Shown here: piece by piece, positions 1-9,688 of the stretch
How the letters are laid out: the number at the start of each line of letters is the position of its first letter
How positions within the stretch are numbered: the first letter of the stretch is position 1
The notes under the pieces: generated by a model
What the model saw: the letters and a program-made list of their open reading frames with translations, nothing else
The model's database searches: none
What the model was told of the DNA's origin: nothing
Made by a program: the position numbers and the translations under genes
Origin: Acanthosepion esculentum
Taxonomy: Eukaryota > Mollusca > Cephalopoda > Sepiida > Sepiidae
DNA length: 64,000 nt
Assembly: GCA_964036315.1 (NCBI GenBank)
Contig: OZ038500.1
Location: 53,932,909 to 53,996,908, forward strand
Direction: 5' to 3'

Positions 1-60
1 TTCCTGCCAAAGGATAGTTGGCAGGTCCCAAACAATGAAGAGGAATACATTGTTGAATGA

Positions 61-335
61 TTCATCGGAACTATTAATAATTAATCAATATTAAAATGTC
101 TTTTGAATTGCTTCACTCCAAGTTATCAGGGAAGTGAGAAATCGGAGGGAAGTTCCACATGTGGGTCGAGCAAGTAAAGAAACTTTTAGAGTAGAAGTGG
201 CGGTTGCACCTAGCCAGTTCAACACTAAAACGGTGAGACCTATTTGCCAATCTAGTAGCACGCATATGGTTACTTTGATGAAAGCGGGGACATGGCAGTA
301 TATTTCACTGCTTTAATTGCGTTCTAAAATTACAA
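61..335 (-). mobile_element. LINE-A 3' fragment
   Basis: Reverse-strand piece of the LINE-A C-terminal coding region and 3' end. It matches the neighbouring copy at 355-905 almost segment for segment, including the paired 'tagtagcacgc' and 'ggtgagacctatttgcc' stretches. The reading frame is broken and no domain is complete. Two LINE-A pieces lie head to tail here, either from two insertions or a local duplication. Confidence 0.7.
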
Positions 336-354
336 AACAGAATTATGTTTAATT

Positions 355-905
355 ATTAATAAATAATAAATATTAAAATATCTTTTGAATTGTTTCACTC
401 CAAGCAAGGCGATAATGCCACCGGAACGCAGGGGATTACAGGGAATGAAAGAGAATGAGAAGACTTTAATTGGGAGAATTGAGGAAGGGACAATAAAGGA
501 GCATGGTTCAAGAAGACAGAAGATGGCGATAGACGTTGCATCTAAATTTTTGAAGATTGTAGTTATCAGGGAAGTAAGAATTCGGAAGGGAAGTCCAAAG
601 ATGAGAAATACTAGAAAAGAAACTATCAGAGTATAAGTGGCGATTGTATCGAGCTAGTCCAACAGTAAAAAGGTGAGACCTAGTTGCCGACCTAGTAGCA
701 CGCTTGTATTCATGTAGTCGAGGCACAAGGGGAGAAAAAGCTCATCATAACTGCTGCTATGAAAATATTCGTTGAAAAGACAAAGGGAAGCCACATCATG
801 TCGCTGAGAAAGCGATTGAAGTCGAGATGCCTGGTCAGGATCGATTACATTACAGACCCTTCTTTGAATTTTTCCATCAAATTTTAGCTTCTGTGTAGCA
901 ACCAA
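355..905 (-). mobile_element. LINE-A C-terminal ORF remnant (jockey/CR1-like)
   Basis: Reverse-strand translation gives two overlapping pieces in different frames. The upstream piece (about 905-654) contains 'RLQSLSQRHDVASLCLF'. The downstream piece (about 726-508) contains 'LWTSLPNSYFPDNYNLQKF' followed by a 'CNVYRHLLSS' terminus. These are the C-terminal hallmarks shared by all LINE-A copies in this window, downstream of the reverse transcriptase. The 3' end carries the family signature 'caccccaagcaaggc' in degenerate form. The frame shift between the pieces shows it is a dead, 5'-truncated copy. Confidence 0.85.
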
Positions 906-1152
906 TTTGACTAAGAAAATAAAATAAATAAAAGTTAATTCACCTCAGAAAGCCATTGTTTTTTATTTGTTGGTGGTGGAAGGTTGCCAGGTTAAATATT
1001 GATTGTGAGAAATATTCCAAAGTTTGTGAAAGATAGGATCAGTAATTGATATTTAGCAACGTAACATGTAATACGGAAGAGTGCAGTAAGGCATGTATAC
1101 TTGTAGTCTTTTTTCAAATACGTTTTCTTGGCTCTACTGATACATTAATGTA

Positions 1153-1340
1153 CAGGGTAACCCGGATATAAGAGACCCGGATATAAGAGAGATTTTTCTC
1201 TGGCCCCAAATTAGAGCCTGTGTTAATATATATATAATAGACCAAACCCGGATATTAGAGAAACCCGGATATAAGATAAACCCGGATATAAGAGACTTCT
1301 TATCCGGTCCCGACAACTCTCTTATATCCGGGTTACACTG
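1153..1340. mobile_element. pogo/Tigger-like MITE
   Basis: A 188-bp element bounded by inverted repeats: 'cagggtaacccggatataag' on the left and the complement of 'cttatatccgggttacactg' on the right. TA lies on both outer sides (1151-1152 and 1341-1342), the target duplication of Tc1/mariner/pogo transposition. The 'cccggatataagaga' motif also recurs inside at 1174, 1246, 1263 and 1281. No transposase is encoded, so this is a non-autonomous derivative. Assignment to pogo/Tigger rests on the CAGnGTAACCCGGATATAA style of terminus. Confidence 0.8.
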
Positions 1341-1429
1341 TATAATATTTATTAACTTTAGCTTAATCTCAATGACACGAGTTTGTAGTTAGGACAGAAA
1401 TTGAAACAGGCGAACTTATTGGATATTGC

Positions 1430-1725
1430 TCCATGGTTTTTAGTATTCATTAACGAGCTTTTTTTTATCTAGTTTCCTTTCTAACAGTTTCTTTTCTCGC
1501 ACTTCTCACTTGTGGAACTCTTTTCCGGTTTCTTACATTCCAGTCAAGCTTGATCTTCAAAAATGCAATGTCAATCGTTATTTTCTATCTTCTTAATTTC
1601 TGTTCTTTTATTGTTCTCAGTCCTTGATAATTTTTTTATATTTTGTCACACTCAGTACCCCCCCCCCTTGCGCCTTAGTGGCTTCGTTGCCTTAATTGGG
1701 GAGTAATCACTAAAAAGAGTAAAGG
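1430..1725 (+). mobile_element. LINE-A 3' end
   Basis: Forward-strand 3' end of LINE-A. It holds the 'tcttttctcgcacttctcac' and 'gtggaactcttttccgg' coding segment (protein SRTSxLWNSLP). The 3' UTR with 'cttgcgccttagtggcttcg' and an A-rich end follow. A run of nine C at 1660-1668 sits in the 3' UTR. It is followed at 1795 by a LINE-B piece in the same orientation. Confidence 0.75.
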
Positions 1726-1789
1726 ACTAATTGCTTATGTAAACAGTGATATTACGGGTAGGATTTTAGTATGACTAAACAAAAAAGAG

Positions 1790-1935
1790 TAATGAAATGT
1801 TACGTGACATCTGTCCTCCTGTTTGGCAGTGAATGCTGAACAACCTCCTCACAGAGGAAGGAGGAGAGATTTCAAGCAACAGAAATGTGGTTCTACAGAA
1901 GGATGCTGAGGATATCATGGACCGAATATGTGTAT
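1790..1935 (+). mobile_element. LINE-B fragment (RTE-like)
   Basis: A short forward piece encoding the region after the RT thumb: 'CYVTSVLLFGSEC', then an 'EATEMWFYRRMLRISWTEYV'-like stretch with frame breaks. It aligns directly with the longer copy at 4195-4790. The piece stops abruptly after 1930. Confidence 0.7.
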
Positions 1936-2331
1936 TTAAATTTTCGTGTTCTGTATTTAGTTACAAAGTGGTAGCTAATAAATATCGCATTGTAGTTGAT
2001 TTACCTATTTTGATAATTTTGTAATTTTTTAAATAATTTTTTTTAATAAAAAGGACACAACCAGACCCACCACCGAACTCATCCTCAGGACTTCGTGCAC
2101 TTTCTGATGAGGTAGTGGCACGCGAAGAATCCCTAGTACAACTTAATTAATATACGATAAATTAAATATCAACTCGCATAAAAGTCGAAAGTATATTCGT
2201 GCCTTCGTCGTCTTATCAGAAACTAGCAGTATAAGCCGTCTTCGACCGGGTGTTTCAATACTGGGAATTTTTGCCGTTCATTTGAAGCAGTTTAATTTTA
2301 AAGTCAACCCACTTGAAACTCAATACCCCAA
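1936..2331. other. No recognised feature
   Basis: AT-rich sequence with short ORFs only. I see no repeat relative elsewhere in the window. Confidence 0.5.
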
Positions 2332-2430
2332 GATGGTGCAATGGTTAGCAAGCTTATCTCGCTAACACGATTACGAATAAGTATTGAGTTCAATCATCAC
2401 TGGGTGCCCCATACTTTCGACCTTGGCGGA
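2332..2430 (+). mobile_element. SINE-1 (tRNA-like) fragment
   Basis: The head 'ggtgcaatggttagcaagct' matches a pol III A-box-like segment, and 'gagttcaatcatcactgggt' matches a B-box-like segment. The same head recurs at 7130, 15225, 20340 and elsewhere. The following 140 bases (to about 2570) are unrelated to the other copies and may be a lineage-specific tail. Confidence 0.6.
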
Positions 2431-2864
2431 TTTGGAAATTCAGAAAAAACAATTGGGTGCAACTGGAGCACGTCCTCAAATGATGGGGTGGTTAACAATT
2501 GCCCCAAAATTTGCTGTTTTTGCGTTCTCAATCTTGCAAGGAAGGAACCTCTTCCATGGACCGTCATAATAATAATATACGATAATTTTTATTTATAATA
2601 TATTTTTTTATAATTCTAATAATCTTTTGTGTTAGATTTCAACTCTCTAAAATGGTTGTACACTCTTTTTTACTGACATTAAATTTTGCCTTTGATTTTG
2701 GCGCAAAGTGTAAAAACTCAGTTTTTTTTCGATATTTCACCTTCAAGGTTGTAATTTTTCCAGCCAATTTGGACTCAAAATCGGCACTGAAGAATTATCT
2801 ATCAAACAAAAAAAAATTCATCGAAATAGGATGGAAACTGTGGAAACGCATAAACAACATCCGA

Positions 2865-2951
<87 letters not shown>
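2865..2951. repeat. (CA)n microsatellite
   Basis: About 85 bases of nearly pure CA with one interrupting 'ga'. The ORFs reading HTHT or VCVC through it are artefacts. Confidence 0.98.
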
Positions 2952-2952
<1 letters not shown>

Positions 2953-3129
2953 TTTGAGAATTATAGATATAGACGTAAGAAATCCTAGGGACGTGTTTGC
3001 TGGTAAACCTAAACAAATGAAACTTGTTTATAAAACTTATTTGACTATTTGATTTATGAGCGGCATCAGATATTTTAGAGTTGTTTTTATACCAGAAGAC
3101 AGCTGAACAATGCCTTTACTACGGCGCAT

Positions 3130-3515
3130 TCTTAAATTTCTTTTAAACTTTAAAACTTCATCTGCTCGGGCTAACTTTTTCCGCAGTAATGAAGTGGAAA
3201 GATTATATCGGATCAATTGCTAGGTCTGCTGCTAGAAAAGTTGGTCCACTGTGTCGTGCTAGACAATTTTTCACTCCGTAATCTCTCACATTTTCGTCTA
3301 CCATTCGTTCATGCATCGAACATTGCTGCCACATTTGGTCTGGTTCCCCTGCTATGTATTTGAAGACTCTTGATAAAATACAAAGAAGAATCTGCAATGT
3401 TATTGGTCCTGACACGGCATCTCGTTTTCAGTCACTTTCTCACTAACGTGACGTCACCTCCGTGTGACTTTACTAAAAATACTTTCATGGTATTTGTTTT
3501 GATGAACTTTTAATT
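3130..3515 (+). mobile_element. LINE-A fragment, RT C-terminal side
   Basis: The forward translation reads 'MKWKDYIGSIARSAARKVG', then 'IRSCIEHCCHIWSGSPAMYL' and 'LDKIQRRICNVIGPD'. This is the segment just after the RT domain in jockey-like LINEs (compare 24280-24520 and 53095-53360). There are in-frame stops after 'RQFFTP' and 'FQSLSH'. The element resumes at 3946 after an insertion. Confidence 0.85.
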
Positions 3516-3945
3516 TAATTCTCTCCGCCCAGGTTAGGTGATCAAAGATGTCAGTTCTTTGGCGGATGTGGGATGTCTTTCGCTTTTCGAGTGTGTCTTT
3601 CGTATTTGTTGTCGTGTTTTAATCAATATGTGTTTGAGTGAGTGGTTGAACGAATGATTGTTTAAGTCACTTAGTTCCGCATTAATTGTACTGTAAACTA
3701 GGGTTAAATTTTAAATTGTTATTTATATCTCCAGACAAATTTTACATATGGGAACTAGTTAGAGACATTGAGGATAGTGGCAGGAGTAAGAATGGTAAGT
3801 AAAAATGTATTGTTTTGGTGTAAGGAATACTGTGGTATGTTTTGGGTAAGTGATTGTGTTTAATTATAAGACAGATGAAGACTGGCTTTATCCTCCCCCA
3901 TTGTCCTTGTGCCACATTTTTGTATAAAAGAAAATATCACTGTCG
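3516..3945 (+). mobile_element. Retroposon J, copy 1 (inside LINE-A)
   Basis: This sequence separates two adjacent LINE-A segments: '...gatgaactttt' before it and 'tcgtctatggtaccgagact' after it. It is homologous to 57107-57592. Both copies contain 'tctccag'- or 'cccacag'-type acceptor-like sequence, a short open segment (here 3735-3794) and a 'GGTAAGT'- or 'GGTATGT'-like donor. In both, the open segment ends with 'SKNG' before a stop. A shared 3' part ends in 'aaatatcact'. The function is unknown; it could be a SINE-like retroposon or a retroposed host transcript. Confidence 0.6.
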
Positions 3946-4015
3946 TCTATGGTACCGAGACTTTATTAATTTAAGCGCAGTACTAGATTGGCATTTTGGG
4001 CTCATCTTTTTACTG
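3946..4015 (+). mobile_element. LINE-A fragment (continuation)
   Basis: 'tggtaccgagactttattaa' and 'tttaagcgcagtactagatt' encode the LINE-A 'VPRLYEFKRSTRL'-like segment. It directly continues the piece ending at 3515. Confidence 0.75.
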
Positions 4016-4054
4016 ATGACCATGCATTCTATATTCTATAGTAGTTTATGCTTA

Positions 4055-4185
4055 GTCCCTTCCTCTCGCTCTCCTTTGCTGCCTTCTGTGAAAGTTTCCT
4101 TTCTCTGTCTGCTATCAGCACTGTTTCATCTGCAAATCCTATGTTAAGATTGTGGCCGCCAATATTGAATCCTGGCAGGATTTCC
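4055..4185 (-). mobile_element. LINE-B reverse transcriptase motif-C shard
   Basis: The reverse strand reads 'FNIGGHNLNIGFADETVLIA' followed by 'DRERKL'. This matches the catalytic YADD/FADD box context of RTE/L1-type reverse transcriptases (xxADDTVLIAD), with the second Asp replaced by Glu. It faces away from the LINE-B piece that starts at 4195. Confidence 0.65.
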
Positions 4186-4194
4186 AGTTAGGTC

Positions 4195-4785
4195 AGAGAC
4201 ACTAAAATCAAGCAGGTGTGGAAATTTAAATATCTGGGAAGTGTTCTGACAGAGGACGGAAAGTGCGACACTGAGATCCGAAGACGTATTTGGATGGCCG
4301 AAGACACATTCCAAGAACGTTTCGCTGGAAACAAAGAAAAGAGTACTGAACTGCTACGTGATATCTGTCCTCCTGTATGGTGGCGAATGCTGGACAATCT
4401 CCTCAAAGATGAAGAAGAGATTCGAAGCAACAGAAGTCTGGTTCTACAGAAGGGTGCTAAGGATACCATGAACCGAACATGTGAGCAACAACGAGGTTTT
4501 GGAGAGGATGGAAACAAAGAGGAAGCTTATATTTAACATCAAGAAGAGGCAGCTGAAATTTATGAGACAGGAGGGCTTGGAAAATCTGATACTCATAGGA
4601 CAGATAGAGGGGGAAAAGGGACAAAGGAAAGCAACACGTGACATACTTAATGGGTTTGAGCGAGTGGGTGGCAGAACAAGACTTGGGAGAAATAACAAAA
4701 AGACAAACCTTATTAAAGGCTACAAAGGACAGGAGGAGGTGGAGGGCCATGATCGCCTACGTCTTGAAGAAGCATAAAAAAGAAG
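4195..4785 (+). mobile_element. LINE-B 3' half (RTE-like)
   Basis: This is the best LINE-B copy. The forward strand encodes 'WKFKYLGSVLTEDGKCDTEI' (RT thumb region), then 'VISVLLYGGECWT', 'EVWFYRRVLRIPWTEHVSNN', 'ERMETKRKLIFNIKKRQLKF' and 'EGLENLILIGQIEG'. It ends in the C-terminal 'RWRAMIAYVLKKHKKED'. Small indels split the frame near 4310 and 4480. Proteins of this kind are usually annotated as endonuclease-reverse transcriptase. The endonuclease and RT core are missing, as expected for 5' truncation. Confidence 0.85.
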
Positions 4786-4794
4786 ACTAGATTG

Positions 4795-5002
4795 TCGGCA
4801 AGGTTTTGTACGTTCTGTGCTAACAGTTTCTTCTTTCAAACTTCTCACTTGTGGAACTCTTTACCGGCTTTTTTTTTCTTGCTTTGATCTTCAAAAATTT
4901 AAATGCAATGTCAATGTTAGCTTCCGTATTCTTAATTCCTGTTCTTTTATTGTTTTCTCTCATTATTTTGTTTCGTTCTCATATTCTCTCATAGTCATTC
5001 CC
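4795..5002 (+). mobile_element. LINE-A 3' end
   Basis: 'gctaacagtttcttctttca', 'cacttgtggaactctttacc' and 'ttcaaaaatttaaatgcaat' are the family's last coding block, followed by the 3' UTR. It abuts the end of the LINE-B copy. Confidence 0.75.
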
Positions 5003-5056
5003 AGTATCTTTCTGTAGAACAACATTTCTGTTGCCGTAAGTCTCTTTTTCATCTGT
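5003..5056 (-). mobile_element. LINE-B shard
   Basis: 'cattcccagtatctttctgt' followed by 'agaacaacatttctgttgcc' is the reverse complement of the LINE-B 'EATEVWFYRRVLRIPW' coding segment; compare 30972-31030. Confidence 0.6.
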
Positions 5057-5245
5057 GATGTATTCCTGGGTATGATGATAAACGACATCCGGCAGCAAGG
5101 TATCTGATCAGGAGATTAGAGATTTGAGGAGCGTAAAACCACCTCTTAATTGCTGTCATTCCCAGGTTCACCCTGACCCAGAGTGGTAGCACGCAGCTAT
5201 GGGAAAATAGTGAACCCCCCAAACATAACCAAGACTCTATGAAAG

Positions 5246-5250
<5 letters not shown>
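5057..5250 (+). mobile_element. SINE-3 head
   Basis: The 'gataaacgacatccggcagc' start, 'cttaattgctgtcattccca' middle and 'cagctatgggaaaatagtga' end match copies at 15885, 26395 and (reverse) 21845-22005. The family is unclassified, with a SINE-like size of about 350 bp. Here the head runs directly into a long (TA)n tract and the tail reappears at 5598-5740. Confidence 0.7.

Positions 5251-5317
<67 letters not shown>
5247..5317. repeat. (TA)n microsatellite
   Basis: About 70 bases of pure TA inside the SINE-3 body. Confidence 0.98.
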
Positions 5318-5320
<3 letters not shown>

Positions 5321-5419
5321 AATGAATATAATGAGAACGAAAATAATATCAATTCTAACGTTCACAGCATTAATTCAAAAGACGGCTCAATATCAAGAGT
5401 CGAGCAATAATTATTTATA

Positions 5420-5519
5420 ATAATTTTTACATACGGACAAAACAACTTACTCACTACAAAGATGCCTTCTTGTTTCGATGCGCATGCTTCTTTTAAGTAA
5501 GTTGTTTTGTCCGTATGTA

Positions 5520-5527
<8 letters not shown>
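5420..5527. repeat. Perfect 31-bp inverted repeat (foldback)
   Basis: Arm 1 (5420-5450) reads 'ataatttttacatacggaca' and ends 'aaacaacttac'. Arm 2 (5497-5527) is its exact reverse complement. The 46-base spacer contains the palindrome 'gcgcatgc'. The outer side of arm 2 runs straight into (TA)n. It could be a tiny MITE or a cruciform-forming site. Confidence 0.9.

Positions 5528-5597
<70 letters not shown>
5524..5597. repeat. (TA)n microsatellite
   Basis: About 74 bases of TA adjoining the foldback arm. Confidence 0.98.
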
Positions 5598-5599
<2 letters not shown>

Positions 5600-5740
5600 G
5601 CCAATAATACCAATTTATCGTAGAATTACCAACAATTCATCTTCTGCAGTTGAAAGCATACAATTGCGTTGAAAATATTTAGATTTCAGCATTAAATAAT
5701 CCATAGAGGTTGATATGCCGCTAAACAAAACCAACTTTTT
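5598..5740 (+). mobile_element. SINE-3 tail
   Basis: 'cgtagaattaccaacaattc', 'gaaaatatttagatttcagc' and 'gatatgccgctaaacaaaac' match the tail of the full copy at 26650-26770. With 5057-5250 it makes one element whose middle was replaced by (TA)n and a foldback. Confidence 0.75.
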
Positions 5741-5853
5741 TCATGACTTTAATCAATATTAAAGAAATCAAACTGTATTCCAAAATATAACTTCAACAAA
5801 ACTACAACATAAAGCACACACATATCACCTCCTCTAGTAATTCTATCCACACA

Positions 5854-5921
<68 letters not shown>

Positions 5922-6090
5922 AAATTGAGTATCATCTACCATGTATTCAACTGTGAAAGCAGAATAACATATTTTTATTCATTCAAAGCTTCGAAGAAAA
6001 TTAAATTTTGGCATTAAATGACCCATGAGGAGTTGATATGCCATTAAACAAATCGATCAATCATTCATTTGTTATGAGATTGTTCAGAAT
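5741..6090 (+). repeat. Repeat K, single-unit copy with (TA)n
   Basis: It shares 'gtattccaaaatataacttc' and 'actacaacataaa' with 27838-27900, then one copy of the 118-bp module found 12 times at 27.9-29.3 kb. Here the module's 'catgtatatgcaca' site is replaced by (TA)n at 5856-5915. The end 'gcattaaatgacccatgagg' plus 'aaacaaatcgatcaatcatt' matches 29330-29395. It is the unexpanded relative of the satellite locus. Confidence 0.85.
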
Positions 6091-6980
6091 TCACTGCCAT
6101 AAAATAGGATCGGTATTGCATCAGACTTCGGTAGCGTTCTCTTAGTTTCTCATGATCATTTTCCAGCACTACCAAACTAATTTTATAGTTATTTATTAAG
6201 CACAAGGACACAAATATGGGGCGCTCAGTGATGAGATCGATTTCTCTTGTAATGGTTTGTGAGACAGGCTTGCTGGCCCATATACCAGGGGCTTTTGAAT
6301 AATTTTTATATTTTGCTATTGTAGTTACGACATTTTGTCTAATACATTCTGGTGCTTTCTTTCATTCTGCAGTCTCCAAGGAAAGAGCGGAGTCGCTTCC
6401 AGTGGGAAAAAAAAACACTCCTTTTTTTTTTTAGGTCAGTCTATAAAAATGTAATGTCTACTTGATATCGACATGAGCATCTTCATCTTGTTACCCCCCC
6501 CTTTTTGCAGTCGCCGCTTTTCCGCTTTAATTATACAATTGAATATATTTCACTCGGCTTTTGCCTCACTCGGGAGACTTGATAGTTCGACTTCCCGATA
6601 CTTGTCAGTCCGTTTCACTTGAACGACAGATCCATAAAGTAACCGTTTATCTTCATTACCTAAGATATTTATCTGAGACTGATGTGTGAGGAACGCGTCA
6701 ATGCGTCAAAAACTGTCATTAGTTTCTCTATTTCTCTATTGTGCATATTAAAATTCGCCCTCATTTGTTTTCCAAGATGGCCGCATAATTCAGATGATGG
6801 GAGCTACAGTTTCCGATTCCCAGGAGCCAAACAAAACTTTGTGAACAGAATACTAGAATATCTGGAATCATCGATCGATATTTTCGTTAATTTATTGGCT
6901 GGTCATTTGAAGGAATTGTTTGATCAAGCAAGATAAAAGTTACTCTAGTTTTAATATGAATTTTTAGTATTTCTCCATAT
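6091..6980. other. No recognised feature
   Basis: No relative is found elsewhere in the window and no convincing coding signal. It contains homopolymer runs (C8 near 6495, T11 near 6425). A short ORF at 6682-6936 has no recognisable domain. Confidence 0.5.
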
Positions 6981-6984
6981 TTCT

Positions 6985-7345
6985 CCTATAGTCAGGCACT
7001 TCGAGGGATTTTAATAGCAAACTTGTCTCACTAGATCAATTGCGACTGAGAAGTGGGTGCTTCATGCTTTCGGCAATGTGCCGCATATAAGCTACGCTTA
7101 GAACATCAAGGTGGCACTTGGACGTGGTGTAATGGTTAGCAAGCTTGTCTCGCTAGTTCGATCCTCACGGGGTGCTTCATGCTTTCGGCATTGTGCCACA
7201 TATAAACTACGCTTAGAACATCATTTAGCAAATTTGTCTCGCTAGATCAATTACAACTGAATATTGGGTTCGATCCTCACTGGGTGCCGCGTACTTCCTG
7301 CCTTGTGCCACATTTAAGAAACGCTTAGAAAATCCCTATGGTTCT
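6985..7345 (+). mobile_element. SINE-1 tandem trimer
   Basis: Three consecutive SINE-1 units at about 6990-7115, 7125-7225 and 7225-7345. Each has the tRNA-like core 'cttgtctcgctag', a 'gttcgatcctcac'-type B box, and the body 'ctttcggcattgtgccacat' ending 'cgcttagaa'. The middle unit keeps the best A box, 'gacgtggtgtaatggttagc'. Head-to-tail arrays of SINE monomers can come from template switching or unequal exchange. Confidence 0.75.
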
Positions 7346-7481
7346 CCTATAGAGTTCATATCAGCATTCTATATTTGTATGTCGATTTCGATCAAGAAGA
7401 AACATTCCTTTAATGAAAATATGTTTTTAATATTTTCCGAGAAACACATAATTTATCTCACGTTATCTGTCTATTTGTGTA

Positions 7482-7913
7482 CAGGGTGCGGCAAAAGTAA
7501 CGCCCTTTTTTTATTTATTAACTTTTTATGAACAAAAATAAATTACAACGGTATAAAAAATATAAGTATTGTCATATCAAAACAACATGAGTTGTTACGA
7601 TTAACAAACAATTTAACATGTTCAAAATGCTCCTTTTCATGTTCAATACAACACTGAAATTTATCAGAAATGCTTCTACAAACCATTTGACATATTTCTA
7701 CATTAATTTCAGAAAATCTATCAGAAATTGCTTTTTCAATTCGAGAACGTGTAAACAAGGTATTGAACCTGTAAACAAGATATTTCAGTACACTCCACAA
7801 GAAAAAGTGTGATGGTGTTAGGTCTGGTGATCGTGATGGCCACTCAATTGCTCGACATCGGCTGATCCAGCTCAGCCCGAAAATAAAAAGGGAGTTACTT
7901 TTGACACATCCTG
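7482..7913 (-). mobile_element. Internally deleted Tc1/mariner-type transposon
   Basis: TA dinucleotides flank it at 7480-7481 and 7914-7915. Left terminus 'cagggtgcggcaaaagtaac' pairs with the complement of right terminus 'gttacttttgacacatcctg'. The reverse-strand ORF (7920-7543) keeps the transposase C-terminus: 'RAIEWPSRSPDLTPSHFFLW' with the third catalytic acidic region (SPDLTPxDFFLWG in relatives; the final D is H here). The N-terminal two thirds is missing, so the copy could only move in trans. Confidence 0.88.
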
Positions 7914-7960
7914 TATTCATCTATCCATACACACGTACACACACAAACACACTTAAACAC

Positions 7961-8357
7961 GTTGTCCATAAAAGATAGCCTTAAAAATCAGATAGGACTA
8001 GTTAGCAGAATGACTATTTGTGCCCGCTTAATCATCGAGACTTCCGTGGTCGAAGTAGTAAAGATGCTATCCATGAAAGATAGCCTTAAAAACCAGATAG
8101 AACTGGTTAGCAGAATGATTATTTGTGCCCGCTTAATCATCGAGTCTTCTGTGGTCGAAGTAATAAAGGTGCTGTCCATAAAAGATAGCCTTAAAAACTA
8201 GATAGGACTGGTTAGCAGAATGACCATTTGTGTCCGCTTAATCATCGAGGCTTCCGTTGTCGAAGTAGTAAAGGTGCTGTCCATGAAATATAGCCTTAAA
8301 ATCAGATAGGACTGGTTAGCAGAATGACTATTTGTGTCCGCTTAATCATCGAGGCGT
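7961..8357. repeat. 105-bp minisatellite, about 3.8 copies
   Basis: Unit starts fall at 7966, 8071, 8176 and 8281, an exact 105-bp period. The core is 'gatagccttaaaaa', 'ggttagcagaatgac' and 'cgcttaatcatcgag'. Because 105 is a multiple of three, an ORF (7962-8201) reads through two units as a 35-residue repeat. No start context, partner exon or domain supports translation. Confidence 0.92.
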
Positions 8358-9004
8358 AACAGAACGACTACAAATGTGTAACTCACCGAGAACGTAGAAT
8401 TGGTTGAGTCGTGTGGGATGCAGTTTCAGTTCTCGGTGGATGCTGTCCCATCATTTCTTATTTCACAGTGGTCATCGACCAAGGGTGCTGTATTGATAAT
8501 CAACAATAATTTGAACGAGAAAAATAGTAGTAAAATTATAATGCAGAGTGTCCAAAAAGTCACCTAGTGATTTAAAAATATAATTTCCACATATTTTTAG
8601 TATTCAAAAATAGTTTTAAAATAGTTTTAAAATAGTTTTAAAAACAGAATGGAATTCAAACATGAGAAATATATTCCAATTTTATTACGAAAAAGTATAT
8701 TATATAAATGTCTTCCATTTTCGACTTCACATAGACGCACGCTTTCTGTAGCATTTTGTATCGCAGTTGTTATTAACTGTGACTGCAGCCTAAAAATGTC
8801 TGCACAATTGTTATCCTTGAGTGGTTGTTTCTGGTTTATTGATGCAAAGGTGTGCCCTAAAGTCAGATGAGGAAAACGTAGTGGCCAAAAGATTTTGGAA
8901 TTTCTCGAAATTATTCGTTGATTAAATTTTGCCTTAGTCGTTCCATAGTTGCCCGGGTTGTGTGAACAGTGATTCCATCTTGTTGAAAACACATCTCAGG
9001 TTTG

Positions 9005-9688
9005 AATTTCTGGGTATTATAAACCTAATGTTTTCAGCAACCATTTTTTACCAGTGCTCATATTGCAATTTTGCTGTTATCATTGCATGTTTTTACCAGA
9101 GCTCATATTGCAACTTTGTTATCATTGCTTTTCTCTGGTACTCCTTATTACTGGTTCCCATATTGTATTTATTTCTATGCTAGGTCGGCTCAGGAGATTT
9201 TTGTGGCCTAGGATATGTGCTGATTCCTTAAGTTTACGAATTTTCCAATGGTGTTCCCTGTCTATAATCTCAACATGATCCCACAGGGGACGGTGATCTC
9301 CCTTCTCTCTCCATATGTGGTCAGCCACGCCTGATTTTTCTACTTCCCCACGCGTTACAGCTTTCTGGTGTTCTTGAAGCCTTACCTTGAGGGGGCGGCC
9401 TGTCTCTCCTTTATATTCTTTTCCGCAGCTGCACGGGATAGCTTACGCACAGTCTTTAGTCATGTTCTCCTCTATGGGGGGGTCTCACTCGAGAGAGATA
9501 TCTGCGAAGTGTTGTCACGCTTTTGAAGGTTGTCCTGATGTTATATGGAGGAGGAGGAGGACAACAACACTCAGAAAACAGTCTGCCTGCCTTATGTGAA
9601 GGGGTTATCAGAGAAAATACAAAGGATCTGCAATGATAACAAAGTTGCAATATGAGCTCTGGTAAAAACATGTAATGATAACAGCAAA
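9005..9688 (-). mobile_element. PLE-1: Penelope-like element fragment, nested
   Basis: It is inserted in the Tc1-like element with a 14-bp target duplication 'acatctcaggtttg' (8991-9004 and 9689-9702). Reverse-strand coding begins near 9640 ('PYVKGLSEKIQRIC') and passes 'YNIRTTFKSVTTLRRYLSRV'. The GIY-YIG nuclease segment follows: 'YAIPCSCGKEYKGETGRPLK', then 'VRLQEHQKAVTRG', 'VADHIWREKGDHRPLWDHVE' and 'IIDREHHWKIRKLKESAHIL'. Inverted 60-bp repeats (9069-9128 and 9630-9689) flank the coding part, as expected of rearranged Penelope terminal repeats. The RT domain is absent. Confidence 0.85.
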
